From: an uncultured Pseudobdellovibrionaceae bacterium
GTDB taxonomy: Bacteria > Bdellovibrionota > Bdellovibrionia > Bdellovibrionales > JAMPXM01
DNA length: 20,068 nucleotides
Assembly: GCA_934277865.1 (NCBI GenBank)
Contig: CAKQVW010000010.1
Location: 1 to 20,068 of the forward strand
Direction: 5' to 3'
The notes beneath the pieces are model-generated. The model was not told where the DNA came from. It was given only the letters and a program-made list of their open reading frames with translations, and ran no database searches. Shown here piece after piece: positions 1 through 7,392 of this stretch. The translations under genes were made by a program, and so were the position numbers. Each line of letters starts with the position of its first letter. The first letter of the stretch is position 1.

Positions 1-858
1 GCCGGTGCCTTGGGGGTTCGGCAGAATCCGATTCTTGCGCTCTTGTTGAACTTCATTTTGCCCTGGGACCTGTACTGGACATTGCGTTTTGATCGAGCTC
101 GGCGAAGTGTGGAGTCGCGGTTGCCGGAATGGCTTGAGACACTCTCCGAGATGGAGGCCTTCATTGTCGGAGCCGAGTGGAACCGTGCGCATGGTCGAAC
201 CTTGCCAGAGTTTGTTGAAGTGCCATCCGGAGGATTGTTGGATGCGGTGCAGTTAGCGCATCCGTTGTTGCCAGCCGACCGACGTGTGGCAAATTCCATT
301 CGAGTCGATAGCTCGCAACGTTGCCACCTCGTAACGGGTTCCAATATGTCAGGTAAGAGCACGTTCCTTCGTGCGATTGGGCTGAATCTCTTGTTGGCAC
401 AGGCGGGGCTGAAGGTCGTCGCTTCCAAGTTTCAAGTTTCGCGCTTGAGGCTGGAAAGCTCGATGCGGCCGAGTGATTCATTGGCAGATGGATTCTCTTC
501 GTTTTATTCGGAGGTGTCTGACCTGGTCGAAATCTTGGCAAGAGCTGGTGGGAAGGAAGTCGTCTTTTATCTCGTCGACGAGATCTTCCGGGGCACCAAC
601 AACCGCGAGCGACGAATTGGTGCTGAGTCTGTCATTCGCGCATTTTCGAAGACACGAGCGATGGGTATGGTCACGACCCATGATCTCGACCTGGCGGCGC
701 TCGAGGGACAAGTCGACGGTCTTGCCAATCACCACTTCAGGGATGATGTCGTCGACGGCAAGATGACGTTCAATTATGAGTATCGCAGCGGTCCGTGTCC
801 GTCGACGAACGCCATCAAAGTTATGCGAACAGCCGGGCTTGAGGTGATTGAGACTTAG
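1..858 (+). CDS. MutS-family ATPase, C-terminal part (partial at window start)
   Basis: The frame is already open at base 1, so the N-terminus lies outside the window; 285 residues are visible. A hydrophobic stretch near the start (NPILALLLNFILPWDLYW) looks like the end of a membrane region. It is followed by a linker and the MutS domain V ATPase: Walker A TGSNMSGKST at about visible residues 112-121, and Walker B FYLVDEIFRGT at about 189-199, followed by the trans-acting region with TTHD at about 225-228. The mismatch-recognition and clamp domains of canonical MutS are not visible. Membrane-linked MutS-like proteins of this build exist in several phyla and are usually annotated only as MutS-related; a role in mismatch repair cannot be assumed. 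The ATPase family call is firm, the function is not. Confidence 0.85.
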   Translation, partial: AGALGVRQNPILALLLNFILPWDLYWTLRFDRARRSVESRLPEWLETLSEMEAFIVGAEWNRAHGRTLPEFVEVPSGGLLDAVQLAHPLLPADRRVANSIRVDSSQRCHLVTGSNMSGKSTFLRAIGLNLLLAQAGLKVVASKFQVSRLRLESSMRPSDSLADGFSSFYSEVSDLVEILARAGGKEVVFYLVDEIFRGTNNRERRIGAESVIRAFSKTRAMGMVTTHDLDLAALEGQVDGLANHHFRDDVVDGKMTFNYEYRSGPCPSTNAIKVMRTAGLEVIET

Positions 859-977
859 TCTCAGACTTTTGTCATGTGGCCGCCAGACGGTGGCCGGTCC
901 AAAGTCGCACCGAGCGAGATGAATGAAAACATATCGCATAGATAGACATCTCGCGCATTATCGCGTCCAATAGCTCC

Positions 978-1424
978 ATGGAATTTGACATTGTTTGGAT
1001 TTGGGCGGCGGTCGCGACAGTTCTCCTGATCGGAGAAATGATGACGGCAACCTTCGGCCTTCTTTTCTTTGGTTTAGCGGCGGCCGTCACGGCCCTCGTG
1101 GTTTTGATCAAGCCAGACCTCGGCGTCGAGCTGCAGCTGATCGTGTTTGCCGTCTTGGGCCTACTTGGCGCCTTTTTTGGTCGCAAGTGGATCAAGCAAA
1201 AGCTGGCGAGCCGTGCAGCGCCTCCGATCAACGTTGATGCAAATACCGAATTTGTTGTGGATCGAGATTTCGAGCCAGGAGCAGAGGGTGCCGTTCTTTA
1301 CCAAGGAGTGCCTTGGACCGCCGTCAATGACTCTCAAGAGCCTATTCAAAAGGGAGATCGAGTCAGAGTCGCGCGGACGATTGGAATTAAGTTGATGATC
1401 CAAAAAGTGACAAGAGGTTGGTGA
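978..1424 (+). CDS. NfeD-family membrane protein
   Basis: This 148-residue protein starts with hydrophobic segments (about residues 6-28, 30-45 and 50-68) and ends in a soluble OB-fold-like domain (about 85-148) with the typical block GAEGAVLYQGVPWTAV and a final GDRVRVARTIGIKLMIQK. That is the short NfeD type lacking the N-terminal protease domain. Short NfeD proteins are partners of SPFH/stomatin proteins in membrane microdomains. The next gene here is exactly such an SPFH gene, and its ATG shares one base with this gene's stop (TGATG), so the two are translationally coupled. An in-frame stop at 939-941 and no other usual start codon downstream of it support the ATG at 978; the ribosome-binding site is weak. 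Confidence 0.88.
   Translation: MEFDIVWIWAAVATVLLIGEMMTATFGLLFFGLAAAVTALVVLIKPDLGVELQLIVFAVLGLLGAFFGRKWIKQKLASRAAPPINVDANTEFVVDRDFEPGAEGAVLYQGVPWTAVNDSQEPIQKGDRVRVARTIGIKLMIQKVTRGW
1412..1417 (+). promoter_or_regulatory. Ribosome-binding site deciding the SPFH gene start
   Basis: AAGAGG lies six bases before the ATG at 1424. Upstream TTG (1418) and GTG (1421) codons in the same frame sit too close to it, so the ATG at 1424 is preferred. Confidence 0.6.
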
Positions 1425-2368
1425 TGGGTGATTTGTCGATATTTGCGATAGTACTTTTAGTTTTCGCAGCGGTATTCGTCTTCAAGGCGATTCGCATTGT
1501 GCCGCAACAAGAGGTTTGGATTCTCGAGAGACTCGGGAAGTTTCAAGCGAGTCTGCAGGCTGGGTTGCATTTCGTAATCCCTTTTGTTGACGTGATTCGC
1601 TATCGCCACTCGTTAAAAGAGATCGTACTCGATATTCCGGCGCAAGTTTGTATCACGCGTGACAACGTTTCGGTTGGAATCGACGGTGTTCTATTCTTCC
1701 GAGTCGTCGATCCTATTAAGGCGAGCTACGGGATTAGTGACTACATCCAGGCCGTCGTTCAACTGGCGCAGACGACGCTTCGCTCTGAAATCGGTAAGAT
1801 CGATCTCGATCGGTCGTTCGAAGAGCGTGATAAGATCAATGCCGCTGTCATCATGGCAATCGACCAAGCGACCGAACCGTGGGGCGTGAAGGTACTTCGT
1901 TACGAATTAAAGTCGATTCAGCCGCCGAAAGATGTTCTCGACGCGATGGAAAAGCAGATGCGCGCCGAGCGCGAAAAGCGTGCGAACATTCTCACGTCCG
2001 AGGCCGATCGTGACTCGAAGATCAACCGTGCCGAAGGTTTGAAGCAAGAAACCATCAAGGGGTCGGAAGCCGACAAACAAAAGCAAATCAACGAAGCAGA
2101 AGGTCGCGCTCAGGCCATTCTCGCGGTCGCGAATGCGACAGCGGAAGGTCTTCGTCAGATCGCGTCTGCGATGAACTCGCCAGGGGGCGAGGCTGCAGCG
2201 AAGCTTAAGATCGCAGAGGAATACGTGAAACAATTTGGTCAGGTGGCTTACGACGCCCGCGCCATCATCGTTCCAGCAAATGTGGGCGATCCGACATCGG
2301 TCATTTCAACGGCGATGGCAGTTATGGAAGGTGTTCGAATGACCGACACGCCAAAGGGTCGCGCGTAG
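1424..2368 (+). CDS. SPFH/stomatin-like membrane protein (slipin/QmcA type)
   Basis: The product has 314 residues, the usual length for stomatin/QmcA proteins. An N-terminal membrane segment (about 5-22) is followed by the SPFH domain (about 24-200), with family blocks RIVPQQEVWILERLGKF, GLHFVIPFVD and IGKIDLDRSFEERD. A long charged, alanine- and glutamate-rich helix (about 175-250, MEKQMRAEREKRANILTSEA) is the flotillin-like coiled coil used for oligomerisation. The tail ends IIVPANVGDPTSVISTAMAVMEG. Such proteins scaffold membrane domains and often control membrane proteases. The gene is coupled to nfeD through a one-base TGATG overlap and is followed by an intrinsic terminator, so the two form a self-contained operon. 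Start chosen at 1424 because AAGAGG is well spaced from it. Confidence 0.92.
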   Translation: MGDLSIFAIVLLVFAAVFVFKAIRIVPQQEVWILERLGKFQASLQAGLHFVIPFVDVIRYRHSLKEIVLDIPAQVCITRDNVSVGIDGVLFFRVVDPIKASYGISDYIQAVVQLAQTTLRSEIGKIDLDRSFEERDKINAAVIMAIDQATEPWGVKVLRYELKSIQPPKDVLDAMEKQMRAEREKRANILTSEADRDSKINRAEGLKQETIKGSEADKQKQINEAEGRAQAILAVANATAEGLRQIASAMNSPGGEAAAKLKIAEEYVKQFGQVAYDARAIIVPANVGDPTSVISTAMAVMEGVRMTDTPKGRA

Positions 2369-2402
2369 AAATACGATCAAATAACGCGAGCTATTTTTAA
2401 AG

Positions 2403-2816
2403 CTACTCGGATTTGGCCCCGTATAAGACGGGGCTTTTTTCGTTCCAAAATAAGAGAACATTTCCTGAGCGCAGATTTCGATTGAGTTTCGTTGAAACCA
2501 GTTTTGCGCCTGTCGGCGCAAGCAGCTCTTGAGCACATCGAAATTCGGCATGGCTTGCATAGTGGGCTTCCGCCGTGTTCGCTGCTAGCTGAGCCGTCTC
2601 GACGTTCATCCGCTTGGCCGGGAGAAGATTGGCCATGTGTTGTTTCAGGCGAATCTCACGGAAGAGCCCGACAAGAGACTCTTCTTTGGCATGTGCTTGG
2701 ACCTGGATAGTGATGCCGTAGCAGGTGCTGGTCTCGGCCTTGGCTTCCTTCAAGGACAAAGAAACCAGGAGCGCTGCAACTGAAACGGCAATAGTTGAAA
2801 TTCGCCACTGACCCAT
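2403..2816 (-). CDS. Small secreted protein of unknown function
   Basis: I do not recognise this 137-residue protein. It begins MGQWRISTIAVSVAALLVSL, with an arginine, a hydrophobic core and a plausible signal peptidase site after AKA (SLKEAKA then ETSTCYG), so export to the periplasm is likely. The mature part is about 110 residues with two cysteines (TCYG near the start, RCAQ near the middle) that could form one disulfide, and an alanine-rich helical central region. Codon choice resembles neighbouring genes, which argues for a real gene. The upstream in-frame ATG at 2852 would add 12 residues before the signal peptide, so 2816 is preferred; no strong ribosome-binding site is visible. The last codons contain the terminator of the converging SPFH operon. 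Confidence 0.6.
   Translation of the reverse strand: MGQWRISTIAVSVAALLVSLSLKEAKAETSTCYGITIQVQAHAKEESLVGLFREIRLKQHMANLLPAKRMNVETAQLAANTAEAHYASHAEFRCAQELLAPTGAKLVSTKLNRNLRSGNVLLFWNEKSPVLYGAKSE
2416..2440 (+). terminator. Intrinsic terminator of the nfeD-SPFH operon
   Basis: A perfect 7-bp stem (GCCCCGT at 2416-2422, ACGGGGC at 2428-2434) with a five-base loop is followed directly by six T (2435-2440). It lies 47 bases after the SPFH stop. It also falls within the last codons of the opposite-strand gene at 2403-2816. Confidence 0.9.
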
Positions 2817-3025
2817 GTGTCGGTAAAAATGCAGATCGGGGGCCGTTTGCAAGGCCGCTATTTGATCGCGAGAACCAACCTAGAGCGTTTTTGCAAATCC
2901 GTGGGCTCAGATTTGTCACCGGCGGGACCCTTAAGGGGCTCCTTCTTGGGAGGTCTTCGATTCAAACCCAAAGCAGAAGCCCCCGAGGCTGCACCAGATT
3001 TGCAGCCAATCGCACGACTTCTTTC

Positions 3026-3030
3026 GGGAG
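3026..3030 (+). promoter_or_regulatory. Ribosome-binding site of the DUF1402 lipoprotein
   Basis: GGGAG is spaced five bases from the ATG at 3036, the start of a lipoprotein signal peptide. This supports initiation in the upstream frame rather than at the TTG at 3143. Confidence 0.55.
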
Positions 3031-3035
3031 ATATC

Positions 3036-4228
3036 ATGGGTGCGATGAATATGGGTCCGACTAAATCGGTAATTGGTCACGGCGGGAAATCTATTCGAGT
3101 TGCAATAGGCCTGGGTGTGGCCGTTTTGGCTGCAGCTGTTGGTTGTACGCGTCTGGATCCACGAATCACAGCCGGGACTCTGTTGAGTTGGACTCTCCTG
3201 ACGTTCAGTTATCCAACTATCGCAATCGTAAGATCTCGATCCGCGTTCCTCCCGGAAACTTGAACCCGAAGCTAAGCTGGCAAACGCTGTATCCCCAGAT
3301 GCCAAATACAACCAAAAAGGAATTCGCGGCCTATGCGAACGACCCTGCTGGTCTAAAGGCAGCGATTGAGAAGAAGTACCAGCGAGCCTTATTGAAGATC
3401 GCGCGCACGCCAGGTGTCGTCGCAGAGATGCACAAGGCGGGTCGCCTCTATGGAATTGATCCGATTCTGATTTTTGGGACGATGATCGGCGAACATTCGT
3501 TCAATGTCGGAGCTGCCGACATGAGGCAAGACTTGATTGCGTCGTGGACCAGTGGTTGGACGAAGAGGTTCTTGATGAATTCTTCGGATCTGGAAACTCT
3601 GCTCCGGTCGCCGCAGGTTTCAAAGGACTGCGACAAACATCTGTCTCGCTCGCATGCCGACTACTGGGATTGTGTGGCAGCAGCTTGGAACAAGTACTTC
3701 AAAGGAAATCCAAACGACGGAATTGAACAAGACAACATGGGATTTAGGACGAAGTTCTTTAACCCGGTGGGTGTTGGGATGACCTATGGACTTGGACAGT
3801 TGGATCCGATTCGGGCTTTGATGGTCGCGGACATCGTAAATAAAACGAGTGGATTTAAGATGGTCACAATTTCGGACCCAGATGGTCTGTATGGTGCGAT
3901 TCTTGATCCGATTTCTGGTGTGCACTATGTGGCGGCGAACATCACGTTGTATCTCCAGGCGTACCTCGAAATAGCAAACTTCGACATTCGTGAGAACGTC
4001 GGTGTCGTCGCTTCGTTGTACAATTTCGGCCGTGAAAAAAGCTACGCTCGCGCCAAGTACAACACCAACGTTGCGAACCTGTCGGCAAATCCACCGCGCC
4101 CGATTGAGCCTCCAATGGAAAGCTACTACGGCTTTTTTGTGAACGAGAAAATCGGAGATTTGCGTCGAATTCTTGAAATGAACGACAACGAGCTTCGCCA
4201 ATTTACCCGAACTGGTCGCCTGCAATAG
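3036..4228 (+). CDS. DUF1402-family lipoprotein, apparent frameshift near 3178
   Basis: The main open frame (3143-4228) encodes a DUF1402-type protein: GIDPILIFGTMIGEHSFNVG, then MTYGLGQLDPIRALM, then a FDIRENVGVVASLYNFG block, the layout I know from this family, whose fold is thought to be lysozyme-like. The E in GEH is a candidate catalytic acid. The frame has no signal peptide and only a TTG start without a ribosome-binding site. In the overlapping frame, an ATG at 3036 with GGGAG upstream encodes a lipoprotein signal: MGAMNMG, KSIR, then VAIGLGVAVLAAAVGC with the lipobox cysteine. Adding one G to the GGG run at about 3176-3178 joins the frames as CTRLDPRITAGDSVELDSPD. I therefore annotate one gene with a missing base. 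If the base is really absent, the gene is broken. It converges on rsgA with three bases between stops. Confidence 0.75.
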
Positions 4229-4231
4229 GGA

Positions 4232-5299
4232 TCAGCGGAATTTTCGTTTTGACTTGGCTGCGAGTTCAGACTTGAGCTTGCGATAAGAAAAAAGGCGGTC
4301 GGAAGAAATCGAGCCGTCTTCGAGGGCGGCGCGAATCGCGCAGCCCTTTTCATTTTCATGCTGACAGTTGGTGAACTTGCATCGAAGTGCAATCTCTTCG
4401 AGGTCCGAGAACTCATCTTCGACTCGGATGCCGTCGTCTGCCAGCTGTAACTCTCGAAGTCCTGGAGAGTCGATAATCACACCGCCGGATGGAAGCAAAT
4501 AGCTATTGCGGCCAGTGGTAGTGTGGCGACCTTTGTCGTCGTCCTCACGAATGTCGCCCGTGCTCTGGACAGCCTTTGTTAGGAGAGAGTTGACGAGCGA
4601 GGACTTGCCAACTCCAGACGTTCCGAGGAACACACCCGTCAGGTGCGGCCTTAGAAAGTCCCGCAACGTATCAATTCCTTCTTGGGTTTTTGCCGACGAA
4701 AAAAGAACTTCGGTTTCCTCTCCAAATCGTTCGGTCACCGTTTCGCGCAATCGCTGCTGCGCTATGGGATCTGGCTCGAGATCGGACTTGGTTAATACGA
4801 GTGCGGTACGGGCTTTCGAATCTTTTGCGGCCACAAAAAATCTCTCAAGCCGCCTTAAGTTGAAATCCTGATTGAGGCTTGTGGTGACAAAGATCCAGTC
4901 GACATTGCACGCCATGACCTGGATGTCTTCGGTTTCACCCGCGGCCTTGCGCCGAAGGCAAGTCGCTCTTGGCAGAATGCTTTCGATTTGCACGTTTTCG
5001 TCAAGGACGACCCAGTCGCCCACGGCTGGTTGGATCTCCGATTTTTTCCGAAGTCGGCCCTTGGCCTCCGCGCGATGTTTTCCATTCCTCGATACGACGT
5101 CGTAATAGTCTCGCTGCTCGGCCAGAATTCGGGCTGGATAGTAAGTTTCCGGATCCGACTTGAGATTCAACACCGCCGCGCGAAAAGCGGCTTCCCATTC
5201 GTTCGTCCAGCCCCATTGCGTGAGGTCGTATGCTTGTGAGTCGGGTTGCTTCGTCAAATCTCTTATCGTCCTTCGTTTCCAACTGAATAATGGAGCCAT
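4232..5299 (-). CDS. rsgA: Ribosome small-subunit-dependent GTPase A
   Basis: This is the circularly permuted GTPase that helps mature the 30S subunit. The G motifs come in the permuted order: G4 TKSD (about residues 170-173), G1 GTSGVGKSS (226-234), RHTTT as G2 (258-262) and G3 DSPG (277-280). An OB-fold-like N-terminal domain (about 54-118, with PAVGDWVVLD) precedes them and a zinc site follows (C307, C312, H314, C320). At 355 residues the length is normal. The N-terminal GWTNEWEAAF matches where other RsgA proteins begin, so the first 15-23 residues may be artefactual. The ATG at 5299 overlaps the ATG of the divergent gene at 5298; a TTG at 5257 preceded by AAGGA is an alternative start that would leave a gap between the two genes. 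Confidence 0.95.
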   Translation of the reverse strand: MAPLFSWKRRTIRDLTKQPDSQAYDLTQWGWTNEWEAAFRAAVLNLKSDPETYYPARILAEQRDYYDVVSRNGKHRAEAKGRLRKKSEIQPAVGDWVVLDENVQIESILPRATCLRRKAAGETEDIQVMACNVDWIFVTTSLNQDFNLRRLERFFVAAKDSKARTALVLTKSDLEPDPIAQQRLRETVTERFGEETEVLFSSAKTQEGIDTLRDFLRPHLTGVFLGTSGVGKSSLVNSLLTKAVQSTGDIREDDDKGRHTTTGRNSYLLPSGGVIIDSPGLRELQLADDGIRVEDEFSDLEEIALRCKFTNCQHENEKGCAIRAALEDGSISSDRLFSYRKLKSELAAKSKRKFR

Positions 5300-5801
5300 G
5301 AACAGAATAGCAAGTGCGCTTATCGTTTTCCTTCTCTTTTTCTCATCTACCGCCGCATTGGTTTCGTTGCAATGGTCTCGCGGTCGAGAATGGAAGGCCG
5401 TTGATTCGCGCTATGGGGTTGTAAAGGAAAGTCTTGCCAGGCTGGAAAAGGAAGTTGTCGATCCGACGGTATTTCACGAGGAGTCGGCGGCGAGCTACAT
5501 CAATGAATTTGCCGATGCCGCCTATGCGATGAGGGGCGATTTTTATACGCCGATGGGCGAAGAGGAAAATCGAGCTTTTCTGCGGGATGCAGACCTGACC
5601 GCTCAGCAGATTTTTAATATCCGAGTTTTGCTGAATCGACGGCTTGCCGAATTTCAGAGAGATGGCGTCTTAGGTGACGAGACGGTAGACGCTTTTCGAC
5701 GCGCTCATTTGTATCTGAGCTATGCCGCAGACTCTTTGATCGCCCGTCGAGACGCGCTTCGATCGATCCTCGCTTTATCAGTGCGACGATCGCGCGGATA
5801 G
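5298..5801 (+). CDS. N-terminal part of a YiiX-type hydrolase, or small membrane-anchored protein
   Basis: The 167-residue product begins MNRIASALIVFLLFFSSTAALVSL, an uncleaved anchor or signal peptide, followed by a helical, charged region with no motif I recognise. The ATG at 5298 is chosen because it places the hydrophobic core at once; GGAG lies only two bases upstream. Read alone this is an orphan protein. However, the frame of the next gene carries convincing protein sequence upstream of its first possible start (PSRRASIDPRFISATIARIGD), overlapping the last 20-25 codons here. Adding one base to the TTT or CCC run at about 5735-5745 would fuse both into one anchored hydrolase of about 430-530 residues. 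I consider this the more likely reading. Confidence 0.6.
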   Translation: MNRIASALIVFLLFFSSTAALVSLQWSRGREWKAVDSRYGVVKESLARLEKEVVDPTVFHEESAASYINEFADAAYAMRGDFYTPMGEEENRAFLRDADLTAQQIFNIRVLLNRRLAEFQRDGVLGDETVDAFRRAHLYLSYAADSLIARRDALRSILALSVRRSRG

Positions 5802-5806
5802 GTGAT

Positions 5807-6895
5807 GTGGTGACCAATATGAGCCACCTTGCAATGGTCGCAGAAGCGCCAGATGGAAAACTGAAGGTGGTCGAAGCTCTTATGGAGCGAAATGTTGTTG
5901 CGTATGATCTGCAAGACTATCTGGATCTTGAAAGATTGCCTCGAGTCGCAATTTATCGCGCTGTCGCATCACCTGCCAAAAAGTTTGCACGTGAGGCGGC
6001 GCGTGAACTCTGGCGGATATACGAGGACAGCCAAAAGAATCCGTCTCGCTATCGGTTTGATCTTCAGATGAACCTTCACGATAACGGGAAAATCTTTTGT
6101 GCCAAGCTTTCTCGCCAGGCTTGGGAGCGAGCAAGTGGAGGCACGGTGGTGTTGCCGTCGCATCTCACGAGCTTTTCGGCGGCTCTGAAGACGGATTTTG
6201 CAAAGGGTATTCAGATGCAGGTGGAAAAGTCGTTTGCGCCGGCGGATGTCGAAGTTGATCCGACGTTTGAGCTGATTGCTGAGTACCGTGACATCGAAAT
6301 GCTGGCGGAGTCTCGCCGATTTGATGTCGTGCTTTCACTACTGTTTGCGAAATTCAAAGAGGGTTTTACCTATCGACCAGATATTGCAGCAGGATTTCAG
6401 GCTGTTGCCGCCATTTTTGCACGTGATCTCGGGTTTGATCTGAAACAGATTCCGGCCGATGCGAAAGTTGAAACGATGGCGACACTCATTCGGCATCGCG
6501 ATCTCGTTGCCTCTTTGATGGACGAATTGAAGGAACTCGAAGAAGAAACCAGTCTTCGTTTGCGGCGGCCTTTGTCTTACGTCGAACTAGAAGAGCTTTT
6601 TGAAAAGGCTTGTGCCGGCAAATGTGTCGAGCGTCGATCGAGCTCAAAAAACAAGGCGGTGCCTAGGACAGGAAGGGCTATTTCTACCGAAAGGACACGT
6701 GGCCCGAGCGAGAGAGTCTCGAAGCCAGCTTTTGAGAACAAGCCAACTTCGTATTCGGTCCAACCGCCCTCTGGTCCGACGGCCAGCGCAATCGGCTCTT
6801 CACGATTTGCAGGGAGAGAAGGCGGTTCGCCCCCTTGGGGGTGTGCGATCAGTTTTGTCGTGATGGGAAGTGCGGCGGCGCGGTCTTCCACATAG
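5807..6895 (+). CDS. YiiX/YebB-like (NlpC/P60-type, permuted papain fold) cysteine hydrolase, catalytic part
   Basis: The protein has the hallmarks of YiiX-like permuted NlpC/P60 hydrolases: SHLAMV with the candidate catalytic histidine (residue 7) followed by the strand GKLKVVEAL, and later a FDLQMNLHDNGKIFCAKLSR segment in which C98 is the candidate nucleophile. Such enzymes cleave amide or ester bonds in peptides, lipids or cell-wall fragments; the substrate here is unknown. Start at GTG 5807 is only the first start codon in this frame: family-like sequence continues upstream in frame (FISATIARIGD), so the true N-terminus is probably the preceding gene. Residues after about 265 become low-complexity, and the last 319 bases overlap rsmE on the other strand. 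One extra T in the five-T run at 6597-6601 would give a TGA there, ending the protein SYVELEELF. Confidence 0.7.
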   Translation: MVTNMSHLAMVAEAPDGKLKVVEALMERNVVAYDLQDYLDLERLPRVAIYRAVASPAKKFAREAARELWRIYEDSQKNPSRYRFDLQMNLHDNGKIFCAKLSRQAWERASGGTVVLPSHLTSFSAALKTDFAKGIQMQVEKSFAPADVEVDPTFELIAEYRDIEMLAESRRFDVVLSLLFAKFKEGFTYRPDIAAGFQAVAAIFARDLGFDLKQIPADAKVETMATLIRHRDLVASLMDELKELEEETSLRLRRPLSYVELEELFEKACAGKCVERRSSSKNKAVPRTGRAISTERTRGPSERVSKPAFENKPTSYSVQPPSGPTASAIGSSRFAGREGGSPPWGCAISFVVMGSAAARSST

Positions 6896-7392
6896 GGCTT
6901 AAATCGTCTGTGAAAACGCATCGTCGGCAAGATCGTGTCATTGGCAATTGAGAGTCCTTCCAACAGTGCCAACTCCAGCTTGGAGGGCTCGAGAACCGGG
7001 GCCGACCAGTAGGACTTTTCCACTCGGTAGCTTTGAATCAGATCAATGGATGTGACACCAAAGTTCGCCAATCCACGCAGCACACGCCGTAGGCTCTTGG
7101 GTCGGGGAAGTGCGAGAATCAGATGCAGGGGGTGTTTTGCTGGAGGAGACTGGGTCAATTCGCCGATTCGAATGCGAACTTGAGCCGATGATTTTGTGTC
7201 CTTTGCTGGCTGGCAGGTGAGAATCTCCCCGAGTCCAAGAGATCCACCGATCTGGCCGACTCGCAACATGGTTCCGGGTTCGGCCTTCAAGACATTTGTG
7301 ATGTGCTCGGCTCGGGCGTCAGCTTGGATTTCGCCTAGCGTGAGCACTCCGTCGGATGCAATTTCATTCTCATGAAAAAGCAACGTGTTCAT
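6577..7392 (-). CDS. rsmE: 16S rRNA (uracil-1498-N3)-methyltransferase
   Basis: RsmE methylates U1498 of 16S rRNA and belongs to the SPOUT knotted methyltransferases. The 271-residue product has a small N-terminal PUA-like domain (about 1-80), the segment HLILALPRPKSLRRVLRGL, GVTSIDLIQSYRVEKSYW, and the SAM-binding knot motifs LAVGPEGGWTEYE (about 203-215) and LGPRVLSVEIAL (229-240). The last 20 residues (STHLPAQAFSKSSSSST) are beyond the usual family end and overlap the converging hydrolase gene. Adding one A in the minus-strand A run complementary to 6597-6601 would end the protein FSKKLF instead. Its ATG overlaps the msrA stop as ATGA, so it is translated together with msrA. Confidence 0.93.
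   Translation of the reverse strand: MNTLLFHENEIASDGVLTLGEIQADARAEHITNVLKAEPGTMLRVGQIGGSLGLGEILTCQPAKDTKSSAQVRIRIGELTQSPPAKHPLHLILALPRPKSLRRVLRGLANFGVTSIDLIQSYRVEKSYWSAPVLEPSKLELALLEGLSIANDTILPTMRFHRRFKPYVEDRAAALPITTKLIAHPQGGEPPSLPANREEPIALAVGPEGGWTEYEVGLFSKAGFETLSLGPRVLSVEIALPVLGTALFFELDRRSTHLPAQAFSKSSSSST

Noticed and set aside
878..895. Hairpin GGCCGCC/GGTGGCC after the MutS-like gene
   Set aside because: A 7-bp stem with one G-T pair but no T run after it; not called as an intrinsic terminator.
2817..3035. Frame upstream of the lipoprotein ATG, open from 2817
   Set aside because: The translation before 3036 is unlike any domain and the best ribosome-binding site is at 3026-3030; treated as 5' region, not coding.
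3143..3145. TTG as the start of the DUF1402 gene
   Set aside because: No ribosome-binding site, and a lipoprotein signal with a good site lies in the adjacent frame just upstream.
3620..4225. 201-codon minus-strand open frame
   Set aside because: Antisense to the DUF1402 domain; no motif, no start signal.
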